A stretch of DNA of 39,865 bases. It comes from Chromohalobacter beijerinckii (lineage in GTDB: Bacteria > Pseudomonadota > Gammaproteobacteria > Pseudomonadales > Halomonadaceae). Positions 1 through 7,597 of the stretch are shown here, piece by piece. The DNA lies in assembly GCF_023061185.1 (NCBI RefSeq), contig NZ_JAKGAK010000025.1, positions 1-39,865 on the forward strand. The letters run 5' to 3'. Position numbers and translations under genes: made by a program. The first letter of the stretch is position 1, and every line of letters begins with the position of its first letter. Below the pieces are notes generated by a model that worked only from the letters and a program-made list of their open reading frames with translations, made no database searches and was not told where the DNA came from.

Positions 1-206
1 CTGCGCCGCGCCGCCGCAACGGCACGATTTACATCTTCAGCACCACAGGCCGCGACTTTAGTTAGCTCCTCTCCTGTAGCCGGATTCCAAGTGCCCAACG
101 TAGCACCTTCACTGGCTTGGACATGCTGGCCATCAATGAAGGCTCCATCCGGCATGATTAGCCGGTTGCGCAAGTCATGCCAGAAAGACAGGTCATGTGC
201 CGCCAT
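1..206 (-). CDS. Aldehyde dehydrogenase, N-terminal part (cut by window edge)
   Basis: The first 68 codons of a gene reading out of the left edge. The translation begins MAAHDLSFWHDLRNRL and continues with an FIDGQ segment and a WNPATGEEL segment, then VNRAVAAARR. This is the usual NAD(P)-dependent aldehyde dehydrogenase start, closest in style to PuuC-type enzymes that oxidise gamma-glutamylaminobutyraldehyde. The catalytic Cys and Glu lie outside the window, so the substrate cannot be judged. The ATG at 206 is preferred because GGAGA ends 8 bases before it. An in-frame ATG at 221 has no clear ribosome site. A promoter block identical in layout to those of the yjiH and monooxygenase units lies upstream, which suggests a shared LysR-type control. 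An aldehyde dehydrogenase next to a GMC alcohol dehydrogenase fits sequential oxidation of an alcohol to an acid, which is an inference from context. Confidence 0.8.
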   Translation of the reverse strand, partial: MAAHDLSFWHDLRNRLIMPDGAFIDGQHVQASEGATLGTWNPATGEELTKVAACGAEDVNRAVAAARR

Positions 207-227
207 AAGGTGGGTCTCCATCGTAGA

Positions 228-241
228 TTCATTGTTATCAA
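228..241 (-). repeat. Leader element shared with the yjiH leader (copy 1)
   Basis: On the minus strand this reads TTGATAACAATGAA and lies 21 bases before the aldehyde dehydrogenase ATG at 206. The identical 14-mer occurs at 3563-3576, 22 bases before the preferred yjiH ATG. In both leaders it is followed by TGGAGAC, which holds the ribosome site. Same sequence at the same distance suggests a conserved 5' untranslated element, perhaps for post-transcriptional control. Its function is unknown. Confidence 0.5.
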
Positions 242-242
242 A

Positions 243-256
243 CGCCTTTTAAGGCG
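243..256. promoter_or_regulatory. Inverted repeat in the aldehyde dehydrogenase leader
   Basis: The sequence CGCCTT-TT-AAGGCG is a perfect 6-2-6 inverted repeat between promoter block A and the aldehyde dehydrogenase start. The yjiH and monooxygenase leaders lack it. It could be an extra operator or a small RNA hairpin. There is no T-run, so it is not an obvious terminator. Confidence 0.35.
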
Positions 257-263
257 CTCTACT

Positions 264-334
264 CACCATGCTCTCCCCGCCTAGTTAACTAAAATATTTT
301 TATATTAAGAAAAGAATCATTTTTTCCTATCCAA
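264..334 (-). promoter_or_regulatory. Promoter/operator block A with LysR-type box
   Basis: One of three blocks that align without gaps (others at 3944-4014 and 8975-9045). Shared parts on the plus strand are CACCATGC, then 13 bases, then TTAACTAAAATATTTTTAT, then an ATCAT and a CTAT(G/C)CAA segment. On the minus strand the 19-bp stretch 314-332 reads GGAT-N11-ATTC, the T-N11-A form of a LysR-type box. The AT-rich part would sit near the -35 position of the aldehyde dehydrogenase promoter, 79 bases before its ATG. The likely binder is the LysR protein encoded at 4090-5031, which is an inference from proximity. The remaining gene-free stretch, 335-502, shows only a small hairpin-like ATGAG/CTCAT pair around 400-425 and nothing I can name. 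Confidence 0.6.
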
Positions 335-502
335 TACACACACAGATATGGAGAAACCAAAAAGCATACACTGTGCCAAATAGAGCACACACAGCATGTC
401 TGCCACGATGAGATGAACTCATGAGGAGCAACGGCAAGTCCCGCGCGGGTGCCAAGCCAGCCCCTCGACACCGCCTGTCATGCCGTATCCGGACATCAAC
501 GG

Positions 503-527
503 AAAAAAACTCCTCGCGGACGAGGAG
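503..527 (-). terminator. Rho-independent terminator of the yjiH-GMC unit
   Basis: On the minus strand the sequence forms CTCCTCG-TCCG-CGAGGAG, a 7-bp stem with a 4-base loop, followed directly by seven T residues. It lies 33 bases after the stop codon of the GMC dehydrogenase gene and closes that transcript ahead of the aldehyde dehydrogenase promoter. Confidence 0.85.
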
Positions 528-559
528 CTTTCAGGCGCAACGCTGAGACATATCGAGCG

Positions 560-2161
560 CTACAAGGCGTCGGACCTGATCATATCGGCCGCCTTTTCAC
601 CGATCATGATGCTCGGTGCATTGGTGTTGCCCCGCACGATAGAAGGTATGACGGAAGCATCGGCTACCCTCAGCCCCTCGATGCCTCTGACTCTGAGCTC
701 GGGAGTCACAACGGCCATGTCATCTTCGCCCATCTTGCAGGTGCCTACGGGGTGGAACACGGTGGCGGCGTAGTCCCGAATGTAGGCTAGAAGCTGCTCG
801 TCGCTTTGCACCTTTTCTCCGGGAAGCATCTCCTTTCCGCGATAGGGCGCAAACAGCGGATCGGCGAGTATCTGTCTCGCCAGCCGAATGCCTTCGATCA
901 GGACCCTGGCATCCTCCTCATCCGACAGGAAGTTGAAGTCCAGCTCCAACTCCTTGTCAGCATTCAAGCGGACCTCACCTATACTCTTCGGCTTCAGCAC
1001 GCAGGTATGCACCGCATAGCCGTGCCCCCACTCGAAAAGCCGTCCGCGATGACTGCGATAGCCCGGCACGAAGTGAAACTGGACGTCGGGCAACTGACTA
1101 TCGGAGCTCACCCGGGCGAACCCACCGGCTTCGACATAGTTAGTGGAGAGCCACCCCTTCCGCTTAAATATATACTGCCAGGGCGAGGCCAGCACCTTCG
1201 GCAGAGAGCCCCGAGAAAACCCGAGCGTCTTCGGACTCTTTGAACGGACTGTCACCAGACCATCCAAGTGGTCCTGCAGGTTCTTACCCACGCCCGGAAG
1301 ATGGTGTCTAACGCCCACACCCGCCCCGGAAAGCGTCTCTTCAGGCCCGATACCGGAGCGCAGCAGGATGACAGGTGATCCCAACGTACCGGCGCAGAGG
1401 ATCACCTCGTGGTTCACGCGAATCGTGGCCACCTTTCCCTGGCTGCGCAGCGTGACGCCTTTCGCCACCTTGCCCTCCATCAGCACTTCGTCGATCTCAC
1501 AATCGGTCATTACGTGCAGGTTTTCCCGCTTGTCCAGCACGGGATGAATGAAGGCACGATAGCTGGATAAACGCCGCCCGTTGGTCTGCGTCAGGTCGTA
1601 GATACCACAGCCTTCCAGGCGACTGCCATTGAAATCCGGGTTCTCCGGCACGCCAGCGTTTTTCGCGGCATCGACGAACATCCGGGAGAAGGGATTAGGA
1701 TCGCGCGCCCTGTCGACCAGAAGCTCACCGTCGGTGCCATGATAGTCGCGGCTTTGACCGATCATGTTCTTTTCGGACTTCTTGAAATAGGGGAGCACAT
1801 CACGCCATCCCCAGCCGCGACAGCCCAGCGATTCCCAGTGATCGTAGTCGCTGGCATCACCGCGGATGTAGATCATGCTGTTCATGGAGGCAGACCCGCC
1901 CAAGGCCTTGCCTCGCGGCGTATGCAGGCGGCGTCCATTCAGCCCTTTCTGCGGCACGGAGAAGAAATTCCAGCTGAACGTCTTGCTCTTGTATAGCGTG
2001 ATCGTTCCGGCCGGCGTCTGGACTCTCTGGCTGGCATCGCTCCCCCCTGCCTCGATCAGGCAAACCTTGACCGAGGGATCGCTGCTCAACCGATTGGCGA
2101 TCACGCTCCCGGAGGAGCCGGCCCCAACGATCACATAGTCGAACACCATCTCGTCACTCAT
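560..2161 (-). CDS. GMC-family FAD-dependent alcohol/choline-type dehydrogenase
   Basis: A 533-residue member of the glucose-methanol-choline oxidoreductase family. These enzymes oxidise primary alcohols to aldehydes with FAD and pass electrons to the respiratory chain or oxygen. The N-terminal FAD-binding motif GAGSSG is at residues 13-18, and LIEAGG follows at 35-40. The C-terminal catalytic pair is His470 (in FHPVGT) and Asn514 (in GNTNAPSIMIGE). Length is normal for the family (530-560). There is no signal peptide. The gene starts 32 bases after the yjiH-like gene ends, so the two are probably cotranscribed, with a terminator 33 bases downstream. It resembles AlkJ and polyethylene-glycol dehydrogenases as much as BetA. 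The choline role is not assumed because no betB or betI is visible. With the neighbouring aldehyde dehydrogenase it would convert an alcohol to a carboxylate. Confidence 0.9.
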   Translation of the reverse strand: MSDEMVFDYVIVGAGSSGSVIANRLSSDPSVKVCLIEAGGSDASQRVQTPAGTITLYKSKTFSWNFFSVPQKGLNGRRLHTPRGKALGGSASMNSMIYIRGDASDYDHWESLGCRGWGWRDVLPYFKKSEKNMIGQSRDYHGTDGELLVDRARDPNPFSRMFVDAAKNAGVPENPDFNGSRLEGCGIYDLTQTNGRRLSSYRAFIHPVLDKRENLHVMTDCEIDEVLMEGKVAKGVTLRSQGKVATIRVNHEVILCAGTLGSPVILLRSGIGPEETLSGAGVGVRHHLPGVGKNLQDHLDGLVTVRSKSPKTLGFSRGSLPKVLASPWQYIFKRKGWLSTNYVEAGGFARVSSDSQLPDVQFHFVPGYRSHRGRLFEWGHGYAVHTCVLKPKSIGEVRLNADKELELDFNFLSDEEDARVLIEGIRLARQILADPLFAPYRGKEMLPGEKVQSDEQLLAYIRDYAATVFHPVGTCKMGEDDMAVVTPELRVRGIEGLRVADASVIPSIVRGNTNAPSIMIGEKAADMIRSDAL

Positions 2162-2193
2162 GATTCCACCACCAAAGCGTCAGGAAAATAGGG

Positions 2194-3540
2194 TCAGAAG
2201 ATAATATGTGCGGCCAGCGCCACAAGCGGGATCGCGATGATCGTCCTGATGATGAAGATGAGGATAAGGTCCACGAGGCTCAGCGGAATATCCGCCTCCA
2301 GCATAGCGTTGGCGCTTTCGGTAAAGAACACGATCTGTACCAGGGACAACGTACAGACAAAGAACACACTCATCGTGCTGACATCCTGCGAGGCGATGAT
2401 GATGCTGGGCAGCGCCACTTCGGTTATCGCTACCAGCACCGTCGGGGCGATGGCCCCTACATCGGGTAGATTGAACAGGGTTAGGTACGGTTCCACCAGA
2501 ACGCCGAGATAATCCATCACCGGGGTGTAGGTAGCCAATGCCAGCGCAGGAGTCGCAATGGCTACGACGTAGGCCACAACCTTTTGGGCAAACTTCAGAG
2601 AGTTGACGAAGGAGAAGATCGCATTTTTGAGCTGCGCATCGCGGGCTCGTTCCGCGGCGGCATCGCAGGCGCGAAGGAAGATGTTCCTGCCGGAAGCCAC
2701 CTCAGCATTGCGGCTGTCTTCTTTCTGCTCGCCATCGATATAGCAGTCCTTTTTGTTGGACAGTGGCGGCAGTCTCGAGGTCACGATCGCAACAACGAAG
2801 GTCACAATGAAGGTCACGACGACGATCTGAGGAAGATAAGAGGCGATCCCCGCGATCGAAGCAAGTACGGCCATAAAGCCGATATCAGCGACGCTGAAGT
2901 TGGCCGCGATACTAGCGGATTCCCTCTGAGTGTACTTCTTTTCCTTATAGAACTTGTTCGTGATATAGACGCCGACGGCGGGAGATGCCACGAAGGATGA
3001 AACGGCATCCACCGCCGCTCGCCCAGGCACCTTATACAACGGCCGCATCAAGGGCTCCATCAGGGTGCCCACGAACTCCGTGAAGCCGAACTCGGTCAGG
3101 AAGTAGACGAAGAACCCCGCGATAGCAACGGTCAGAAGCACAGTGCCCGCGATGTAGATAGCCATGCCTCCGACATCCTCGCTCAGCATCCATTCGGGTC
3201 CGATATGGAAGATGCAGGCGAGGGAAAACACCAGCGCCATCAGGAAAAGGAAGCCAGAGATCCACCCATCCTTGCCGTGATGCGAGGCCAGCGCCCGGTG
3301 TGAGAAACACCGGGAACAGACCCATGTCATGAACAGTAGCGCCATGGAGATGAGGAGCACGTATTCCAGCCCTCCGCCCAGCAGCGACTTGACCTTTTCC
3401 ACGGCCATCACCAGAGGAATGTCTCTCCCACCCTCGGCGGTCGAGAAAGGCACGAAGAACACACAAACGCCCACAAGGCTGCCAAGGATGGCCTTGATGC
3501 CGCTCGGCATCATACTTTTTATTCGTCCGACATTTTCCAT
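2194..3540 (-). CDS. YjiH-family membrane protein (nucleoside-recognition/Gate domain)
   Basis: A polytopic membrane protein of about 448 residues with roughly 10-11 hydrophobic segments. The central stretch contains the glycine/proline-rich Gate signature seen in YjiH proteins (EPLMRPLYKVPGRAAVDAV, followed by ASPAVGVYITNKFY), and a second Gate-like half lies near the C-terminus around EVALPSIIIASQDVS. The family is thought to be transporters but the substrates are unknown. The frame is open to an ATG at 3600, but GGAGA at 3546-3550 stands 5 bases before the ATG at 3540 (an adjacent ATG is at 3543), so 3540 is chosen. Cotranscription with the GMC dehydrogenase suggests that it imports the alcohol substrate or exports the product, which is an inference. 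Promoter block B is unusually far away, about 425 bases upstream of the start. Confidence 0.8.
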   Translation of the reverse strand: MENVGRIKSMMPSGIKAILGSLVGVCVFFVPFSTAEGGRDIPLVMAVEKVKSLLGGGLEYVLLISMALLFMTWVCSRCFSHRALASHHGKDGWISGFLFLMALVFSLACIFHIGPEWMLSEDVGGMAIYIAGTVLLTVAIAGFFVYFLTEFGFTEFVGTLMEPLMRPLYKVPGRAAVDAVSSFVASPAVGVYITNKFYKEKKYTQRESASIAANFSVADIGFMAVLASIAGIASYLPQIVVVTFIVTFVVAIVTSRLPPLSNKKDCYIDGEQKEDSRNAEVASGRNIFLRACDAAAERARDAQLKNAIFSFVNSLKFAQKVVAYVVAIATPALALATYTPVMDYLGVLVEPYLTLFNLPDVGAIAPTVLVAITEVALPSIIIASQDVSTMSVFFVCTLSLVQIVFFTESANAMLEADIPLSLVDLILIFIIRTIIAIPLVALAAHIIF

Positions 3541-3562
3541 CATCGTCTCCAGATAAAGACTT

Positions 3563-3576
3563 TTCATTGTTATCAA
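3563..3576 (-). repeat. Leader element shared with the aldehyde dehydrogenase leader (copy 2)
   Basis: A perfect copy of the 14-mer at 228-241 (minus strand TTGATAACAATGAA), placed 22 bases before the yjiH ATG at 3540. The downstream TGGAGAC ribosome-site segment is also shared. An in-frame ATG inside the element (3567) could start yjiH but has no good ribosome site. Confidence 0.5.
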
Positions 3577-3890
3577 TCGTCCCCCCAGAAGGCTGACCAT
3601 GAACGGTCATCCAGGGCGATTAGGGAAGGGATGGGGTGTCCCCGGTCACTCAGGACCGCGAACGACTGTTTCGGGGAAAGGGGACGGGGAACGACCGGCA
3701 TTGAACGGCCCGAATTCGCCAGCATGGTCGGGCGATGCCGAGAGCGACCCAAAATAGCACTTTTAGAGCTCACAGGCCGGAAGCATGATGGCACCGTGAG
3801 AGGATTCAAATCGACGCCTAAGAGGGCCGCTTTCGTCGTCATTCGCGCCGGACGCCGATGCCGCCGGCCAGGCAAGTCAGGTGACTGCAT
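3573..3890 (-). CDS. Doubtful 105-codon reading frame in the yjiH leader
   Basis: A frame starting [20 protein letters not shown] lies between promoter block B and yjiH. The ATG at 3890 is preceded by GAGAGA at a 6-base distance and by an A-rich AATAACAAACAG leader, which looks like a genuine translation start. The frame ends 32 bases before the yjiH ATG, inside the shared leader element. The protein is rich in Arg, Pro and Ser, lacks hydrophobic periodicity, and matches no family I know. It may be a short operon leader gene, the remnant of a deleted or decayed gene, or chance. The same segment accounts for the approximately 340 bases by which this leader exceeds the aldehyde dehydrogenase leader. 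Confidence 0.2.
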   Translation of the reverse strand: MQSPDLPGRRHRRPARMTTKAALLGVDLNPLTVPSCFRPVSSKSAILGRSRHRPTMLANSGRSMPVVPRPLSPKQSFAVLSDRGHPIPSLIALDDRSWSAFWGDD

Positions 3891-3943
3891 GGGAGTCTCT
3901 CTTCTGTTTGTTATTGTCGGGTCGTTTTTGTGCCCGTTCAGGC

Positions 3944-4014
3944 CACCATGCATTGTCGCGCTGATTAACTAAAATATTTTTATTCGAAGAACAGCATCAT
4001 GAATTTCTATGCAA
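3944..4014 (-). promoter_or_regulatory. Promoter/operator block B with LysR-type box
   Basis: The second of three aligned blocks. It shares CACCATGC and TTAACTAAAATATTTTTAT with block A at identical spacing. The LysR-type box at 3994-4012 reads GCAT-N11-ATGC on the minus strand. It is the only perfect inverted repeat of the three and therefore probably closest to the consensus. It lies just beyond the 3' end of the LysR gene and points toward the doubtful frame and yjiH, whose ATG is about 425 bases downstream. Confidence 0.6.
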
Positions 4015-4024
4015 CGCACTGAAC

Positions 4025-4050
4025 GGCCGCCTCCCATCTGGAAGGCGGCC
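4025..4050 (-). terminator. Stem-loop after the lysR gene
   Basis: GGCCGCCT and AGGCGGCC form a perfect 8-bp stem around a 10-base loop, 40 bases after the LysR stop codon and directly before promoter block B. There is no T-run, so termination is plausible by position only. Confidence 0.45.
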
Positions 4051-4089
4051 CATCGAGCGTGAACGCGTGCTATGACGCCGGGGGAATCC

Positions 4090-5031
4090 TCAGGAAGCGG
4101 CCAAGCCCTCGTCGAGCTGGGCGAACACCTTGCCGTGAGCCTCGGGGTCACGCGCCAGGCGGTGCATGGCCTCGGCGGCGGGGCTCAGGCGCAATCCACG
4201 CAAGCAGGCGATCCCCATGGAGAGCGGGCGCGCTTCGTCGACCAGTTGCAGCGGCTTGAGACCGCCACCGTCCAGCGATTCCAGCGCCGTGAGCGGCGTG
4301 TTGAACAGCGAGAAACCGAAGCCATTGGCAACCAAGCCGCGCATCATGTCCATCGATTTGGCACGGTGGGCGACGGTCGGCGACAGGCCATGGTGGGTGA
4401 AGATCGACAGAAAATACTCGCGGCTCAGCGGCCAATCCAGCAGGACCATGGGATAGGCGACCAGTTCCTCTAGCGAGACACTGCCGCGTTCACTCAAGGG
4501 ATGATCGGCCGCCACCACGGCATAAGGGGGAAAGCGATATAGCGGCGTGAAATCGATATCTTCGGGGACCTGGAGATCGTAGGTAAAGGCCAGTTCATAG
4601 TCGCCCTGGCCAAGCCCGCGAACGATGTCCACCTGGTTCATTTCATCGCAATAGAGGCTCACCGAGGGATGACGGTCGGCGAAGCGACGCAGCAGTTGGG
4701 GCAAAAAAACCGGGGCGAAAGTGGGGAAAGCCACCAGGCGCAACTCGCCGCCAATTTCCTCGCCCAGCGACAATGCATATTTCTCGAGCCCTTCCGCATC
4801 GCGTAGCAATTCGCGGGTCCGGCTCAGCAACTGCTTACCCGAGGGTGTCAGGGACAAGCCCTGTGCGTGGTGGCGAACGAACAGCTGAAGCCCGGAAATA
4901 TCTTCGATTTGCTGGATCGCCGCCGAGATCGATGGCTGAGAAACATGCAGTTTGCGAGCCGCCTGGGTAACGCTTAACAGCTCCCCGGCGACCACAAAGT
5001 AGCGCAGCTGCTTGAGAGTGAATTGACGCAT
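4090..5031 (-). CDS. LysR-family transcriptional regulator
   Basis: A 313-residue protein with the standard LysR layout. The winged helix-turn-helix covers residues 1-60 (LSVTQAARKLHVSQPSISAAI), followed by a linker helix and a two-lobed effector-binding domain from about residue 90. Members bind T-N11-A boxes and activate catabolic promoters when an effector is bound. It lies on the same strand 143 bases after the M20 deacylase gene and could be the last gene of that operon or have its own promoter; I see no clear promoter in the gap. None of the three conserved promoter blocks precedes it directly, so classical divergent autoregulation is absent. All three blocks in the window contain T-N11-A boxes upstream of catabolic genes, and it is the only LysR gene here, so it is the natural candidate regulator. 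The effector is unknown. Confidence 0.92.
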   Translation of the reverse strand: MRQFTLKQLRYFVVAGELLSVTQAARKLHVSQPSISAAIQQIEDISGLQLFVRHHAQGLSLTPSGKQLLSRTRELLRDAEGLEKYALSLGEEIGGELRLVAFPTFAPVFLPQLLRRFADRHPSVSLYCDEMNQVDIVRGLGQGDYELAFTYDLQVPEDIDFTPLYRFPPYAVVAADHPLSERGSVSLEELVAYPMVLLDWPLSREYFLSIFTHHGLSPTVAHRAKSMDMMRGLVANGFGFSLFNTPLTALESLDGGGLKPLQLVDEARPLSMGIACLRGLRLSPAAEAMHRLARDPEAHGKVFAQLDEGLAAS

Positions 5032-5174
5032 TGGCTCGCTACCATCGCTGGAGAATCGGTCCCCCCTACGATAGGCGTAGGGAAATCCGGCTCAGCATAT
5101 CAGGTACCGACGTCAAGCGTCCTGGCTCCCTGCCTCTTCGGCGACAATGGCCAATGCCCGAGATCGGGCGCTAA

Positions 5175-6383
5175 TCACGCCGGTGCGGGGCGCGGGAACT
5201 CGCCTTCCGCCAGACGGTGTGCCTCGGGGCCGGCGAGCGTCGCCGCCAGCCGTGCCAAGAATGCTTCGCAGCGGGCCAGTTGGTCGCGCGTCACGAATTC
5301 ATCGGGCTGGTGCCCTTGGTCCATGCTGCCGGGCCCGCAGACCAGGGTCGGGATTCCCAGCTCACGCTGGAAGAGCCCGCCTTCGGTGCCATAACCGATG
5401 CGCGCCAGGTCCCGGTCGTCGAGCAGCGTCATGATGAAGTCCACCAGGGCATGGTCGTCGGCCATCGACAGCCCCGGATAATCGCCTAGACGCTCCAGGC
5501 GAATGCTCGCCTCGGGCGCGGTTTCGCGCATCTCGGCTTCCAAGGTTGCGGCGACGGCCATCAAGGCGTCGAGCAGCGCCCCGGGGTCGTCCTCGGGGAC
5601 GTTGCGGATCTCGATGTCCAGCCGACAATCCTGCGGCACGATATTGAGCGCCGCCCCGCCCTGAATGGTGCCAACCTGTAGCGTGGTGTGGGGTACCGCA
5701 AAGCGCTCATCGAAGGGGCCGTGGCTCGCCTTGGCCGCGGCCGTCTCCTCGACCCAGTCGATCAAGCGGGCGGCAACGTGGATGGCATTGACGCCCCGAG
5801 GCGCCATGCCGGAGTGGCAAGCCTTGCCACGTACATGCAGCCGCGCCGCCAGCTTGCCCTTGTGCGCAGTGGCCGGGCGCATGGAGGTCGGTTCGCCGAC
5901 CAGGCAGGCGGCCGGTAACACCGGCTGATGCGCGAGGTCCGCCAGCAGCGTGCGCACGCCCACGCACCCCACCTCCTCATCATGGGAGAAGGCCAGATGC
6001 ACGGGCACGGCCAGTTCGGCATCCACCAGTGCGGGCACGGCGGCCAGCACGACGGCCAGAAACCCTTTCATGTCGGCCGTGCCGCGACCGAACAGGCGCT
6101 CGCCCTCAATGCTCAGCCGGAATGGATCGAAGCGCCAGTCCTGGCCAGTCACCGGCACGGTGTCGGTATGCCCGGAGAGCATCACGCCGGGGCGATCCGC
6201 CGGACCAATGGTGGCATAGAGATTGGCCTTTTCGCCGCTTGCGTCGGGCACCCGCCGCGACGCCACGCCATAGCGAGCCAGGTAGTCTTCGATGAAGGCA
6301 ATCAGCGTCAGGTTGGAGCGGTGGCTGGTGGTGTCGAAGGCCACCAGTTCGGCAAGCAGGTCGACGACGGTGTCTTGGGACAT
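5175..6383 (-). CDS. M20-family deacylase, ArgE/acetylornithine deacetylase-like
   Basis: A 402-residue metallopeptidase of the M20 family that hydrolyses N-acyl amino acids or related amides. Metal-site motifs are in order: SGHTDTVPV (around residues 70-78), GRGTADMKGF, HDEEVGC with the general-base Glu, GEPT, and GSMDQGHQPDEFV near the end. Length and motifs match ArgE (about 385). However, the position at the end of a monooxygenase-RidA-DUF1028 operon makes a catabolic N-acyl or amide substrate more likely than arginine synthesis, so no symbol is given. The start ATG at 6383 has only a weak GGGGTT ribosome site. The gap to the preceding DUF1028 gene is 102 bases, the widest in the operon. 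Confidence 0.88.
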   Translation of the reverse strand: MSQDTVVDLLAELVAFDTTSHRSNLTLIAFIEDYLARYGVASRRVPDASGEKANLYATIGPADRPGVMLSGHTDTVPVTGQDWRFDPFRLSIEGERLFGRGTADMKGFLAVVLAAVPALVDAELAVPVHLAFSHDEEVGCVGVRTLLADLAHQPVLPAACLVGEPTSMRPATAHKGKLAARLHVRGKACHSGMAPRGVNAIHVAARLIDWVEETAAAKASHGPFDERFAVPHTTLQVGTIQGGAALNIVPQDCRLDIEIRNVPEDDPGALLDALMAVAATLEAEMRETAPEASIRLERLGDYPGLSMADDHALVDFIMTLLDDRDLARIGYGTEGGLFQRELGIPTLVCGPGSMDQGHQPDEFVTRDQLARCEAFLARLAATLAGPEAHRLAEGEFPRPAPA

Positions 6384-6485
6384 GGAGAACCCCGGATGGT
6401 CAGGGAAGAAAGCAAGGCAGCGACGCGAGACTGAGCCCTCGCCTTGTGCAACGGCGATGGTCCAGGCAGACCTGCCCAGAAGATA

Positions 6486-7160
6486 TCAGCGCTCGTCGCC
6501 CGGCACGCCGTAGGACGGCGAGGCATCGGGGCGCGAGGCACGCAGCACGTAGGCGTCGCGCTGCGGCAGATAGTGCTCCCAGATCATGCGTAGCTCGGCC
6601 AACGGAGCGACGTGCCAGTCGACCCGCAGATCGACCACCGGCCAACTGGCCCGGTCGGTGACCTTGAGCCCCGCCGAGAACACCGGCCCCATCTCGCCGC
6701 CTGCGGCCAGGCCGGCATCCATGGCAGCCAGCAGGCGCTCGGCGAGCTCACCGTCATGGGCCTCGAACGCAGCGACCATGGCGTCGATCACGCCCTCGTC
6801 GGCGAGCATGTTGCCGCCCGCCACGCAGTCCCGCCCTTGTCGGGTGGCATGTATGCCCAGGGTTTCGGCACCGCTGTGCACCGCGCTAGCCCCCTTGGCA
6901 TCGAGGACCTGGAGTTGGCGCCACTGCGGATAGGTTTCATGCTCGCGAAGACGTGCCATCACGCCCTCGGCGTCGAGCCCCTCCTCCAGCAGTTGCACGC
7001 CCAGTTGTCCCAGCGCGGGATTGGTCACGTTCTGCGTCAGTACCGCTCCCTTGCCGGGGGCGATGAAGGGACAACGGCTGGCCACGCAGATGCTCGAGGA
7101 ACTGATGGCGGTACCGAACTGACCGGTCTCGCGGCAGAAGCCGGCAATGGAAAAGGTCAT
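6486..7160 (-). CDS. DUF1028 family protein (Ntn-hydrolase-like fold)
   Basis: A 224-residue protein beginning MTFSIAGFCRETGQFGTAISS and containing GAVLTQNVTNPALG, both hallmarks of DUF1028. Members are thought to adopt an N-terminal-nucleophile-hydrolase-like fold and are often encoded beside RidA and M20 peptidases, but no reaction is established to my knowledge. The ATG at 7160 overlaps the RidA stop codon by 4 bases (ATGA) and has AGGAGA 7 bases upstream, so translation is probably coupled. The company of RidA and a deacylase suggests hydrolysis of an amide or imine product in the same pathway, which is an inference. Confidence 0.85.
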   Translation of the reverse strand: MTFSIAGFCRETGQFGTAISSSSICVASRCPFIAPGKGAVLTQNVTNPALGQLGVQLLEEGLDAEGVMARLREHETYPQWRQLQVLDAKGASAVHSGAETLGIHATRQGRDCVAGGNMLADEGVIDAMVAAFEAHDGELAERLLAAMDAGLAAGGEMGPVFSAGLKVTDRASWPVVDLRVDWHVAPLAELRMIWEHYLPQRDAYVLRASRPDASPSYGVPGDER

Positions 7161-7597
7161 GAGTGGTTCTCCTCGTCGTCTGACTCCTTCGGTATAACGG
7201 CGATGATGTCGATCTCCATCAGCCATTCGGGCTGGGCCAGGCCTGCCACCACCAGGCCGGTGGAGATCGGGAAGACGCCCTTGAGCCAATTCCCCACCTC
7301 GCGGTAGACAGGCTCGCGGAATCGCGGGTCGGTGATGTAGGTGGTGGTCTTGACGATGTGGCTGAGGTCGGAGCCGGCTTCTTCGAGCAACTGCTTGACG
7401 TTCTTCATGGCTTGCTCGGCCTGGGCCCGTGGATCGCCCAAACCGACCAGCCGCCCCTCGAAGTCAGCGCCTACCTGGCCACGGACATAGACGGTATTGC
7501 CCGCCTTCACCGCCTGGCAGAGATCGTTGTCCAACGCCTGATTGGGATAGGTTTCCTTGGTGTTGAACATGCGGATTCGGGTATGCGTCGGCATCAT
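7157..7597 (-). CDS. RidA-family (YjgF/YER057c/UK114) deaminase
   Basis: A 146-residue RidA-fold protein. The family hydrolyses reactive enamine/imine intermediates, releasing ammonia, and works as a trimer. Visible features are the N-terminal RIRMFNTKETYP segment, VYVRGQVGAD, QAEQAMKNVKQLLEEAG, VKTTTYIT and a C-terminal substrate-loop region (LVVAGLAQPEWLMEIDIIAVIP). The conserved Arg of classical RidA near the C-terminus (usually in the R.xVxV strand) is not obvious, so this is probably one of the Rid subfamilies tied to a specific pathway. The start at 7597 overlaps the monooxygenase stop codon (ATGA) and has GAGGG upstream. The stop overlaps the DUF1028 start in the same way. The arrangement recalls RutC acting next to the monooxygenase RutA. 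Confidence 0.88.
   Translation of the reverse strand: MMPTHTRIRMFNTKETYPNQALDNDLCQAVKAGNTVYVRGQVGADFEGRLVGLGDPRAQAEQAMKNVKQLLEEAGSDLSHIVKTTTYITDPRFREPVYREVGNWLKGVFPISTGLVVAGLAQPEWLMEIDIIAVIPKESDDEENHS

Noticed and set aside
560-2161. The GMC dehydrogenase as choline dehydrogenase BetA
   Set aside because: The motifs are common to the whole GMC family, and no betB, betI or choline transporter is present next to it. The aldehyde dehydrogenase start does not look like BetB.
3577-3943. The extra leader segment as an insertion sequence or MITE
   Set aside because: Several TGAACGG/CCGTTCA pairs occur, but there are no paired terminal repeats with target duplications and no transposase-like frame.
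3631-3972. A 113-codon plus-strand frame in the yjiH leader region
   Set aside because: No convincing ribosome site, and it ends inside promoter block B. Less plausible than the minus-strand frame, which itself is doubtful.
5175-6383. The M20 enzyme as the arginine-biosynthesis gene argE
   Set aside because: The motifs fit, but the operon with monooxygenase, RidA and DUF1028 points to catabolism, so the symbol was withheld.
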